Below are positions 40,883 to 52,700 of a stretch of 64,000 nt of DNA, piece after piece. Made by a program: the position numbers and the translations under genes. The notes beneath the pieces were generated by a model. It was given only the letters and a program-made list of their open reading frames with translations, made no database searches and was not told the origin of the DNA. Position 1 is the first letter of the stretch; each line of letters begins with the position of its first letter. Source of the DNA: Limanda limanda (Eukaryota; Chordata; Actinopteri; Pleuronectiformes; Pleuronectidae); assembly GCF_963576545.1 (NCBI RefSeq), contig NC_083649.1, positions 7,783,906 to 7,847,905 of the forward strand, written 5' to 3'.

Positions 40883-41275
40883 AGATAGATAGATAGATAG
40901 ATTACTTCATTCATCCCCGAAAGGAAATTAAGTCGTCATAGCAGCCGGTATATTTGAATACAATAAAATACAATAGAATAAAATAAAAAATATTGAGGTA
41001 GAAAGAATAAAAACAGAACACAAGATAAATAGGTAGATAAGGTGCAGTGGCAAGATGATGGTAATAGTACTGATGATATGATGATAATGTTATTGTTACA
41101 CAGTATATAACAATAGTACAGTATATATAGTATATAATATAACATAATACATATTTATATATGATAGTAATTATACCAATATAATAGCAGTATATAGTAA
41201 TAATGGCAGCAACAGTATATATAATAATAGTAATATAATAATTATAACATGTACACATGTATAAATATGTGTTTA
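40883..41275 (-). mobile_element. non-LTR-type element with GATA tail, copy B
   Basis: Starts with about five GATA units, then the same ATTCATCCCCGAA and GTCGTCATAGCAGCCGG body as copy A. It is truncated at about 41275, where similarity ends. It lies between mrps17 and nipsnap2. Confidence 0.75.
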
Positions 41276-41390
41276 TAGACTTTATACTATAGACTATATA
41301 CATGTTCATGGACTTTGTGTAGAATAAAAAGTTTTATTTATAAGTATAATCACCATCAGTGCTCCAGAGATTCTGATCACCCACAGGTGA

Positions 41391-41570
41391 CTGACCCGGT
41401 ACCAGCCTGCTCTCTGACCCGGTACCAGCCTGCCCTCTAACACGGGTCCAGTCTGCTCTCTGACCCAGGACCAGCCTGCTCTCTAACACGGGTCCAGCCT
41501 TCTCTCTGACCCGGGACAAACCTTCTCTTTGACCCAGTCCAGCCTGCTCTCTGACCCGGGTCAACCTTCC
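41391..41570. repeat. 23-bp minisatellite directly upstream of nipsnap2
   Basis: About eight imperfect tandem units of roughly 23 bp (consensus like CTGACCCGGGTCCAGCCTG plus CTCT) end about 20 bp before the nipsnap2 start codon, so they lie in its promoter or 5' UTR. Minus-strand frames through it are artefacts. Confidence 0.9.
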
Positions 41571-41592
41571 TCCACCAGTCATCCCAGTAAAG

Positions 41593-42052
41593 ATGGCCAC
41601 CCGCGTCCTGCAGCGAGTCGGCTGCGGCCTCACTCGCACCACCCCCGGGCTCCATGCCGGCGGACGCGTCGCTGTGGCAGCCAGGTGAGAGGTTGCACAC
41701 GCCGGGGAAATGAGCACTGCAGCCGTGAGACTGCAAAATAAACACGGTTTGAGTCAATGACACACAAAAAAAAAGTCCGACATGCTAGGTGGCTAAGCTA
41801 ATGCTACATGGGCCCCGTCCTGTTGAGCGTGCAGCGGAGTTAGCTGAAGCTAGCCTCATAACCTGCTAACCCGCCCCCAGCTAATGCTAATGCTAACTGT
41901 CAGCCTCCAGGGTCAGAAAGTTATTTACTTCTTCATTGTGACAGGAAAAGAAGGTTTACAGCGGCCACGTTCAACAATAACACAACATGACAAGTGTGTG
42001 TGTGTCTCAAACGTCAAGGTCAACATGCAAGTCTCTGCAGGGAAGTGTTTTT

Positions 42053-42093
<41 letters not shown>

Positions 42094-45000
42094 TTTCATG
42101 CTGCAGCAGGTGAACCTCCATTCGACTGCAATAACAAAACTTTAACAAGTGAAATACTGAGTTAGTTTTACTTCAGCTGCCAAATTTTCAAATATATATA
42201 ATAAATATATACACTTATATATATATATATATATTATTTTTTAAAGCACACCAACTGCAGGTATTAGTTTAAATAAAGTTTAGCAGCAGGGAATTGAACA
42301 CTGCTCCTGTGTGACACGTCCACTGATCCTCCTGTTATGGGCATTATGTTCAGCTTACAGCCTCATTACTTCATATGGTATCTTTGCAAGCAAACACATG
42401 TCACAGGTGCAGAAGTAAAGTTTTATAATCTGTATTTTTTATGCTGGAAGGTTTTTAAAATCCTTAACCATGTGCACAATCTATATTTGATCACAACATA
42501 ATTTCATAACTCATCTGTTTGGTGATTTATATAAAAATGTGATTCTGAGCTCTGTGTGAACTCTGAACCACAGAAATCAGTGCAGACTATACTCCTGCAG
42601 AGTATTGATCATGGGCAGTAATTCTTTCTATACTGAGCTGGCATATACATCAATTTGAATAAATGTGCATTGAGCTAATATTGTTAAACACATTCGAGGA
42701 ATAAACATGTATATTGTGACTAATTATCTGCCTCAAAAATAAGTAAATAAAAAAGTTCAGTTTGCTTTTAAGCTTGAACAACGGACATCAGGTCCTCACA
42801 GTTAGTTCCCATCAGAACAGGTACAATTAAAGAAACAGGACAACATTGCAATGAGGAGCCAAATAGCTTTCACGATTATACGTACTATAACAGACTTTCC
42901 TGTTGTTGCTGCTTTGTGTTTTATTTCTTTATTGTGTCGTAGACGCAGTGCAGGTTGCAACTTCTATCCTTTGTGTTTCACCACAGGACCTTTACAGTTC
43001 TGCGTGAGGACAGCTGGTTCAAGTCTCTGTTTGTGAGAAAGGTCGACCCCAGAAAAGACGCTCACTCTCATCTGCTCGCCAAGAAAGAAGACAACAATCT
43101 GTACAAAATACAGTGTATGTGAACAAGATGACTGTCACTTTAAAAATACAAAACATTTCCCCCATGAGGTTGATCTTGGGAAATCTTCTAGATGCCTAAA
43201 TACCAACTCAGATTTTCTTGTTTTCCTGCAGTTCACAATGTCAAGCCTGAATGCCTTGATGATTACAATGCACTTTGGTAAGAATCCTTGTTCCTAAACC
43301 AACTTCCTGCAGTTGTCTGGTCAAGGTTCTGGATTTATAAACTGTACTGACAGTATGTATTTATTTTCATGTGTGAATCCTCAGTGAGGACGTCCTGCCT
43401 TCTATTCACGCTAACCCTGAATACCCCTGTGAGCTGGTGGGCACCTGGAACACATGGTATGGAGAACAGGACCAGGCAGGTAAGACCACGCATTAGGTTC
43501 CGTGTCATGTTTACATTAATCACACTCTCAAATAGCTGCAATAAAGAAACCTCAGTTACGATAATCCAATATTTATAAGACATGCACACAGGATATAGTA
43601 TTTTTCTTTGAGAGATTTTGTTTTGTGCCATTTTTCATAAACACAGCATCCTCTCTGTAGGAAAAATTAAATAATGTAAAGAAAAATTTTTGGGATTGAT
43701 TTATTCATTGAATCTATTGATGCCATGAAAACAAAGATTTAGTAGTCGATACCGATTCCATGAAATTTCTCAATACCACAAAAAAACAGAACATTAATCC
43801 CATTTACTTAACACACACTTTTTTATAAAGCTATTTAAACACATGAAAAGCAACAGTGGCTATGTATTATTCACTAAAAACAATAGAACACTATATAGAA
43901 TAGAACACCAGACATGCAATTTCAATTCCAATGTTGACAAATTAATCCATTAGAATCCCTGAGAATGTTACTTGTAACAAGACGTAAGTGTTGGTATCTG
44001 ATTTTCTGTTGGAAATTGACCAGAGATTCATGGTTGAATCACAACAGTCCTCTACAGAAAAGAATATCCTGCCCAAATAATTTCAGACACACAGATCTAT
44101 TTAAGGGCTGCAAAACTCTTGGCTCTTCTGCTCCTTCTACTCTAGTTCACTTATGGAGATATCGTGGAGGATACCCGGCTCTCACTGAAGTCATGAACAA
44201 GCTCAGGCAGAACAAGGTAACAGGTGCTGGGATTAGTTCAGTTAACAGACGGCTGGTGATCTGCAGGCAACCTCCTCTGACAGTGCACCCATCAAATTAA
44301 ACCCTTTCAGTTCCTGTGTTCTCGTTCTGAGATTGTTCAGCTGTTTGTCGTGACTCTAATTTTGGTATAATTGTCTTCAAAACTCACTTACAGAAATGTG
44401 CACTGAAAATTGGGTTTAGTGTTTTTAATGGACCCAATCCTGTCTGATCCATATGGTGTATTCATCTTTAATGGTCCTGGATTTTATGTTTTGTTTTCTG
44501 AGTGTTTCCTTAAACTTTAAGAAATTAATAATTCTTCAGAATGAAAACAAGCACAACATTGGTAAATAAAAATGAATTTAAAACTGTTTCAGGTGTCTAG
44601 GACATGTTGATGAACCTCATTACTGGAATCTAAGTATTTAAATTAAGATGTAATTAATAAAAAAACAGACAGATTTAAAACACTCTGGCTTTTCGACATC
44701 TCATGGAAGTATGTCCTCATGTATTTCAATCAAACACATTCATTTTTATTTTTCCCAGGGGGGTTTGTGATCTGAGCTGGATTAATGTAAACCCTTATAT
44801 ACAGTCTATGATGTAAACGGGTTCCTGTTTGTCGTTGCTGTAGGTCTTTACTGACTACAGGACAGAGAGGGGGAAGATGCTGCTGTCTCGGAGGAACCAG
44901 TTGCTGCTGGAGTTCAGTTTCTGGAACGAACCTCAGCCTCGTTCAGGGCCCAACATCTACGAGCTGAGATCGTACCAACTCAGGGTAAATCTGTTCTCCT

Positions 45001-47012
45001 ACATCCACCAGCCTCAGATAAACACATGTTCCTTTCTATTGCAGTAGCGAACAGTCCGACAACTTATTTTCCTCATCTCTCGCCTCTTCAATTTCTTTTT
45101 TCAGCCTGGAACGATGATTGAGTGGGGAAACAACTGGTAAGACTTAACCTTCTAAATGTTTTTCATTTGATTGTACATGCACTTTCACAGTTATGGAACT
45201 ACCATTATCACTGTATTTACCATTTTTAAAACTCGTCACTATTTTATTGGTTTCACAGATTGTAGCAGATGAATATGAGTCAACGGTACTTTCTGACAAC
45301 AAAACCTATGCATGACTCCTGAGCATGACTACATGTATCGCACTTCATTTGTAAATCTCAGGCATAATTGACCTTGTTACCCTGGATTTGATATGTATGT
45401 GTATTTGATTAACTCAATAGTGATTATGTGAAATTTGCCTGTTAATGTAATTAAACCCAATTTGCTGAAACATTTTGAACCATTCTGAGGTTGCAACGTC
45501 AACATTTCATGCCCTAATTTCTAAAGAAATTATTGGGATATTGGTGAATGTCAGTTTCATTTAAATCTGAAAACCTACAAATTCATACAAGTGGATTAAT
45601 AAGTACAATAAAAAAATGTTACCTCGTGTTTAACACAAGTCTTTGGTGCTCTGCAGGGCGCGAGCTATTGACATTCGCCAGCAGAACCACGAGGCAGTGG
45701 GAGGCTTCTTCTCTCAGATAGGAAGTCTGTACACGGTTCATCATTTATGGGGTGAGCAGCATTTATGAGTTTAATACACTCGACTGTATTACACGTACTT
45801 ACATGTTCACTGGATTTAATGTCCCACATTTGATCCATTTTTCTATCAGTTTGACTATTCAGAAAATGTATAATCTACCTTTAGGTCATGGAAATGACCT
45901 TGATAATTTAAAGTGAAAAGTTAAGTGATTTTCTAAGATAAGATACAATTAGTAGTCCCACTATGGGGACATTTTCTTTGGGGACAGAAAAAACAGATGC
46001 ATCTACCTGTAATAAATAAACAATATAAACACATACGAATATGACACTAGAAAATCATAAATACAATTTAAGCAGAATATAAAAGTGAAATTTAAGGTAC
46101 ATATATGTTATTGAAATTGCACGAAATGAAAATGGTTATTGCAAAGTCAAGAAATATTTTTTTTTTTTCAGCTTACAAAGACCTCCAGTCCAGAGAAGTC
46201 ACCAGAAACTTAGCGTGGCAACGTGAAGGCTGGGACGAGGTTGTTTATTACACAGGTGAGTTCTTTACTCTTTCATAACACTGTGCAGCATTTTTACATA
46301 ATGTTGCAAATTTCTTTTGTTTCATGAGTTGAAATTGTAATTTTTGAACAACAACATTTGTTATAGAGGTTATCGTGTTGCATGTGTGAAGACCAGTAAG
46401 AGTGGATCAGAGTTTACTGTATTAAACATCAGTTTGCCTCTTTTACATTATGATCTTGTACATATTTACTATGTTGTGATATTCTTATTTTATCAGAAAA
46501 TAACTGGAATGGCATTTTCAAACATAGGCCTGTTCTTGTTTTTTACAGTGCTTTGTTTTTTCTACAATATTTTTAAACAGTTAAGAAAATCCTGTTTTGT
46601 ATTTTATTTGCATCACGGCGCGTTTTACTAAAAGGGATTCTGATATTTCTCCTGTGGTTTTTACTCAAAACTGAAGACTTAGCTCTCGGTATAAAATACT
46701 CAGATATTGTGTCTCACTACTCAAATGACAAATATGGTGAGAAGAAGTCTGGACACGACTTTCCATTCATCGGAGTGAGCTTAAGTCCAGACTAGTTGGT
46801 GCAATACAGGATTCTCATATTATTCCTATGATAAAATGAAATATGAACATATGCAATTTATAGTGCAATGTAATTTCTTCTGTGATGATTTTCTAAGCAT
46901 GACATAGAGGTTTGTTGCTAATCGTGTTGTTTCCTCCTCATCCACAGTCCCTCTTATTCAGCACATGGAGTCCAGGATAATGATTCCAATGAAGACTTCA
47001 CCCTTGAAGTAA
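41593..47012 (+). CDS. nipsnap2: NipSnap homolog 2, mitochondrial
   Basis: Mitochondrial NIPSNAP-family protein; family members associate with mitochondria and display on damaged ones as a mitophagy signal. Exons: 41593-41684, 42987-43114, 43232-43277, 43385-43479, 44146-44216, 44844-44984, 45105-45136, 45657-45751, 46172-46255, 46948-47012. They sum to 849 nt in frame, 282 residues, close to human NIPSNAP2. The N-terminus is Arg-rich without acids ([10 protein letters not shown]...), like a mitochondrial presequence. Then come [60 protein letters not shown], and the C-terminal [13 protein letters not shown]. The two NIPSNAP dimeric alpha-beta-barrel modules are recognisable from residue 70 onward. 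NIPSNAP2 rather than NIPSNAP1 is chosen from the mrps17/cct6a neighbourhood. A likely poly(A) signal ATTAAA is at 48115. Confidence 0.94.
42056..42091. repeat. (GT)n microsatellite in nipsnap2 intron 1
   Basis: A run of about 17 GT units in the first intron. A short (AT)n run follows near 42217-42233. Confidence 0.95.
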
Positions 47013-49703
47013 CCAGACAGAGAGAAAACCTCTCAGCAGCCACTACAACTACCACCCACAGATCTGTAGAGAGCGTATCCAGCCGTCGGAGCGTGCACTG
47101 CCAGGGATGTGCATGTGACATCAACACGCTGTTTCAGTTTTTGTTTCCTTTTTTTCTTTGCTCTTCTTTTCCTGTGTGGGCCTAGAATGTCTGATTTTGA
47201 TGATGCGCTTGAATTGATTTAATAGTCTAAAACTGTTTGTTACTGAAGTTACTGGGTTACTGATCATCAATTCATTCAATGGGTCTAATCTGACACGATC
47301 CTCCATCTAAAAAGTCTCCATTATTATAATTTATTGTCTTATTTGTGTTTTTTTCTTTTTACGATGATCCCAAGAAAATACTCACCAGTGTTTGAGTGTG
47401 AGGGAAGAGAAGTGACTCAATCGGTTGAGCAGTTGTAATGCTGGTCATCTTCATAAGTACATGTTTCACAAAATGTATACGTAGCCTGACTTGGTACAAG
47501 CCCTGTTGCACTCCAAGATAAAATCAAACTGCCTCCGGTACTTCACCGTCAATATAAACGGGATGAGTCTAGTTAAAAGTAACAGATGTTCAGCTTAAAA
47601 AACAGGAGTGTGTTGTTTACAAATCAGTGTTGTATGACTAGTAACACTGATTGTTAGAGTTAGTGTGTTACACAACTGATTACTGTGTGCGCCAGTTGTT
47701 TCGTTTTCTTTTTCAAGTGTCCAGATTTTGAGGTTATGTTGTGCAGAGCCAGGAGACGTTTTCTCTGTTTGTGCCTCCACTGTTAATCTGACCACATCTC
47801 CAACATAAACATCAAGCCACCCTGTGACTTTCAGTTGTGGCGAGGGTGGAAAACGTGATTTATTAAAATGATTCAAGTCTTTTTGATTTCACCAGATCTG
47901 ATCAGTCTCCACAGTTCAAACTCCTGTTCACTGGCTAGTTTGGCCTTTCCCTATATCAAGCAATGGATTAATGCCAAGCGGATGATTGTTTGCTGAGGTT
48001 CATGGTTTTTGTTTCATGGTCAGATCGTAGATATACATAGTGGGCTTATGAACCAAGCCAGAGATATGGTCGAAGTGAAATGCAGTGCTCGTTAAGATTA
48101 GTTGTTCATATTGAATTAAAGTTCTGATGAAAATCTAAAAGTCCAGTTCTCTTTATTCTTTCATGGTTTGTGTTAAATGACTCCTGTACATCCTGACTTC
48201 AGCTCTGTCAGAAAAAAAACTGGATCAAATAGTTTAGTTGCTTAGAGGGAACCAAACTGCAGCTGAAAGGTGAAAATACCCCGAAAATAGTTGGTTATTC
48301 AAGTCTAAAAATAATAATGTTTGGGAAAGTCCTGTGTTCGACTCATCCACTGGGACCAGTGACTGTCTCTCTTTATACAACCACACCTGACTTAGCACAG
48401 CCTTTATGCCTAAAAGGCTTTTAAGCTTTAAAGACAAACTTCATCCACTAACAAGTTCAGATCCAGGATTGAACCACATGAAGCTGCAGCTCACTTCCTC
48501 ACATCAGAAATCAGTCATGGCTGGAGGGTTTTTTTCTGACCCTTGCTGTATGCGTCAGTTTCACTTCTATAGGCAGCAACCACAAACCAGCCAGTGCTCC
48601 TGAGCAGAGACTATGAGTTCATTTTTGATAATTGACCAATAGTTTGAATCAAAAAGCACAAATTTCCCCACCAGCTGCGTCTTGAGTGTTAGATAGATAG
48701 ATATATAGATAGATTACTTTATTCATCCCCGAAGGGAAATTAAGTCGTCATAGCAACCGGTATATTTGAATACAAATAAATACAATACAATACAATAAAA
48801 TAAAAAATATTGAGGTAGAAAGAATAAAAACAGAAACACAAGATAAATAGGTATATAAGGTGCAGTGGCAAGATGATGGTAATAGTACTGATGATATGAT
48901 GGTAATGTTATTGTTAGACAGTATGTAACAATAGTACAGTATATATAGTATATAATATAACATAACATATTTATATATGATAGTAATAATACCAATATAA
49001 TAGCAGTATATAGTAATAATGGCAGCAGCAACAGTATATATAATAATAGTAAATATAATAATGATAACATGTACACATGTATACATATGTGTATAGACTT
49101 ATATATACAAAGAATATACAGAGAGAGAGTATGATATAATATGATATGATATATATAGTAGAGGTATAAATATAAGTATTTGACTATACAATAGATAATA
49201 TAATATACTATGAGTGTAAGAATATGTAGACAGAGTATCATCATGTCCCAGTTTTTGTGTCTTGCTCAAAATACATAAACTTCAGGGAATAATGTAATTT
49301 TCTACAATTAAACCGTTATAACACAAATAGATTTTTTGAATAACTGCAGATTCACAAGGCTGGCTTTATAGATGTGGCGTCATCACGCCGTCTGGGGTGT
49401 GACGCACGCTGCCTTCACTGAGTGTCGTATTCACATGGCTGTGATCAATGTAAAGAGAGGCAGCAATAATAGATGCTAAAATATTATTGCTTGAATATTG
49501 TTTGTTGAGCAGTGAGGTTTAATTTGCTTAAATCTTCTTAAAATACAAGAAGCCCTGGTGTTAAACAGTGGGCGCTGAGTGAGTAGCAGGAAGTCGGAGC
49601 TCAGCCGTGGTCCGTGAAGGCAGCAGCAGAGCACGTGTGCTGGACTCTTCTGGAAGCGGCTTCCTCTCTCTGTCTCTGGAGCTCCTCTTCCTCGCTCCTC
49701 ACC
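47013..49703. other. nipsnap2 3' UTR and spacer before cct6a
   Basis: The first kilobase is probably nipsnap2 3' UTR (ATTAAA at 48115-48120). A third GATA-tailed element lies at 48690-49235. In human the psph gene occupies this interval; I see no psph exon on either strand. A CpG-richer stretch from about 49570 marks the cct6a promoter. Confidence 0.6.
48690..49235 (-). mobile_element. non-LTR-type element with GATA tail, copy C
   Basis: Same orientation and body as copies A and B, with a short GATA tail at 48690-48713. The far end (GTAGACAGAG) coincides with the point where copy A also stops matching, suggesting a shared 5' truncation or the real end of a short element. Confidence 0.75.
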
Positions 49704-52700
49704 ATGACTGCCGTGAAAGCTCTGAACCCCAAGGCGGAGGTGGCCCGGGCCCAGGCCGCCCTGGCCGTCAACATCAGCGCCGCCCGCGGGCTGCAGGACG
49801 TGCTGAAGAGCAACCTGGGGCCGAAGGGAACCATGAAGATGTGAGTTGATGGCGCAGCTCTTTGTGCAGCACGCGTGTTAAGCTAACCCGCTAGCGGTGG
49901 CTAACGTTAGCATCGAAAGTTCCCCACCCGGTTGCACAGTTGATTCCAGAACATCCGACCATCCTCCACCTTCCCCCGGCGGTACCTCCCAATCCTCCCC
50001 CGCTGTAGGGTACTTCACCACGGGTGGAGTTAGCCGAGGCCCCCGGTGGCTGGACGTATTTTCCCGGGGCACGTTGCCCTGCCCAGTCATCGTCACAATC
50101 GGCTTTGGCAACCACCAAGCTATCGTTAGCATCACGATGTTAGCCGATGATGCTAACGCTGCGATGGACATAATACATGTCTGTTAGCGGTTAGCTAGCT
50201 TCTGTAACAACGTGTGGGATTAACGAGCTAATTAACCACTGCGCTGTTGGTTGGTTATGTGTATTTTAGGTGGTTATGGTTAATAACAGCTAATTATCCA
50301 CCATGCCTGTCGTTAAGGTTTCTAACCCCCACTGTACGATAGCTTCCATCATCTGTTGCCCGTTAGCTTATTAGCCCACATCGGGCTGTGGTGAACCGGC
50401 TAAACTAACCCTAACCCCGCCCGTCTGATCCGCAGGCTGGTGTCTGGTGCTGGAGACATCAAGCTGACCAAAGATGGAAACGTCTTGTTACACGAAATGG
50501 TAAGAAAGGGCTGTCACAGTATTGTTTGAAGCTGACCACACCCACTTATGTGCATGCGTACTTACAAATGATTTTAATTGTATCCCTGATCAGGTCTGAT
50601 TAAATATCCTACTATTTCCCTGGGAATCTAAATGCAGCAGTATTTTGGAACTGACTTTATGTCTGTAGCAAAGAAATAAAAATGAAATGATTATTGCACA
50701 TTGTCATCAGTAGTTAAATTCACTGAGTCCTAGGCTCTGGACTTTCTGAAGATGTTTTCCTGCCAAACTCCTAGTAAAACACAAGATAATGCCAGGGTGA
50801 GAGAACATGTGAGAAAACAGCAGGAGATCCTGGATGGAAATCAAAAGCCATATATAGAAGACACAAAGATGTAAAAGAGGAAATAAGAAATTTGAGAGTT
50901 TGGGGTGATAATAGCCCAAAAAAAAAACCCTGACCTCTGCAGCCTGACGTCCTGTCTCGTCCTGCACGTCGTGATACCTCTCATCTGAACACTCCAGAGG
51001 TTTGTGTTAACGCATCCAAGATGCAAATATCCTGGTGCGTTCTTCATGTCGGAAAGGCGGTAAATTGTTTTGCTTTGTAGTTAATAGATTGTTCTCTTTT
51101 CACAAAACCACAACTTTCACTCAGGAGCAAGAATCAACCTTTTAATCTAAAATAAATGATAATGTGACATTTTGATTAATAATGTTGACTGAGCCTCAGC
51201 TCAGTGTTTAAAGCTGTGATGCACTGATCGCAGTCGTAACCTGGACAAGTTTGTTCGAGGTGGACGATGAAAGGGTTTTGCATAATCACCATAAACATAG
51301 TTTTGGAATGTGTAACCATTTTAACCATTAATCCATTATATCTACGGTGTGATTGACTAACTCTGAATTTATAGATGTTTACCTGGACTCTACTGTTCAG
51401 ATGGTTTAGGGATTCTTGGAGGATTTTAATATTACCCTGGCTAATTTAAGTTGCACTAAATATAAACTTGAATCTTTTCATGATCAGTCATTGAATGCAC
51501 AGTGAACACCCAGGGGTGCTAATGTGGTTCCCCCTGGTCTATTTGCATCTGTGCTACAGTAACTCTGATCTGTACCTCTGCATTAGAAGAGCCCATTCCT
51601 CTACTATATGTATTCAACGGATCAGAATAATCTTACAGGAATAAACAGTGAATTATTATTGAATGGATCGTCTTTTGCATAATCACCATAAACGGCAATT
51701 CTACTTTTAACTGTTTGTTTTCCTCCCTTTACAGCAAATTCAGCACCCGACAGCATCACTGATTGCAAAGGTTGCCACAGCGCAGGATGACATCACAGGA
51801 GACGGAACAACCTCCAATGTCCTCATCATCGGTGAACTGCTGAAGCAGGCTGATCTCTACGTGTCAGAGGTAAAAACAGAAAGACTTAAAAAAAACTTAA
51901 GGGTCTCAAGTCTGGCTTGTTTCTGACCCAGAATGTAATTTTTACTCGTATCTTCAAAAGCAATAAATCTATTTTGAGTATTTCAAACCAAAGTCCCTTT
52001 GTTTTCTTCCTGCAGGGTCTTCATCCAAGAATCATTGCTGAGGGCTTTGAGGCAGCGAAAGAGAAAGCCTTGGCGGTTCTGGAAGAGTTGAAGGTGACTC
52101 GGGAAATGGACAGAGAGACGCTCATCAACGTAGCACAAACCTCTCTCAGGACCAAGGTCCACGCAGAGCTGGCCGATCTGCTCACTGAGGTGAGCCAAAC
52201 TAGCAAATCTCTGCCCTTTGTGAACTGTTTAGTCCTTCACAAAATATTCATTTTCATCAACTCTTAAAATGTTAATATATTACATTTCGAGTGAAATTTA
52301 GTTCTGTGTTTTTCCATTTTAAAGGGTCGTACTGCACTGAGTTAATGTTACTTTTCTTTTATTATTTTATTTAATATATTTCTTTCCCTCTTCAGGCTGT
52401 AGTAGATGCTGTGCTGGCTATTGCTAAACCCAATGAACCTATTGACCTGTATATGGTGGAAATCATGGAGATGAAGCACAAGACCGACTGTGACACACAG
52501 TGAGTTTAAGACCAACTTGGAGCAAGAGGCCACTCATCCTCTTACTGATGGTGCAGTACTGTTCAGGGTCCCCAGATATCTAATGGTCTTATTTTCCTTC
52601 TTTCTCAGACTGATCAGAGGTTTGGTTTTGGACCACGGTGCCCGACACCCCGACATGAAGAAGAGGGTGGAGGACGCCTACGTGCTGACCTGCAATGTCT

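Noticed and set aside
41334..41763. Minus-strand frames over the nipsnap2 start region
   Set aside because: They run through the 23-bp minisatellite and are antisense to nipsnap2 exon 1.
48723..49244. 173-codon minus frame rich in Tyr, Leu and Ile (and its partner at 40911-41309)
   Set aside because: AT-rich body of the GATA-tailed element; the two copies do not keep a common frame, so there is no evidence for a protein.
49607..49849. Alternative frames over cct6a exon 1 (from 49607 and 49614) with other starts
   Set aside because: The CCT-zeta N-terminus [12 protein letters not shown] begins at 49704; the longer start adds unrelated residues and the other frame is a shadow.
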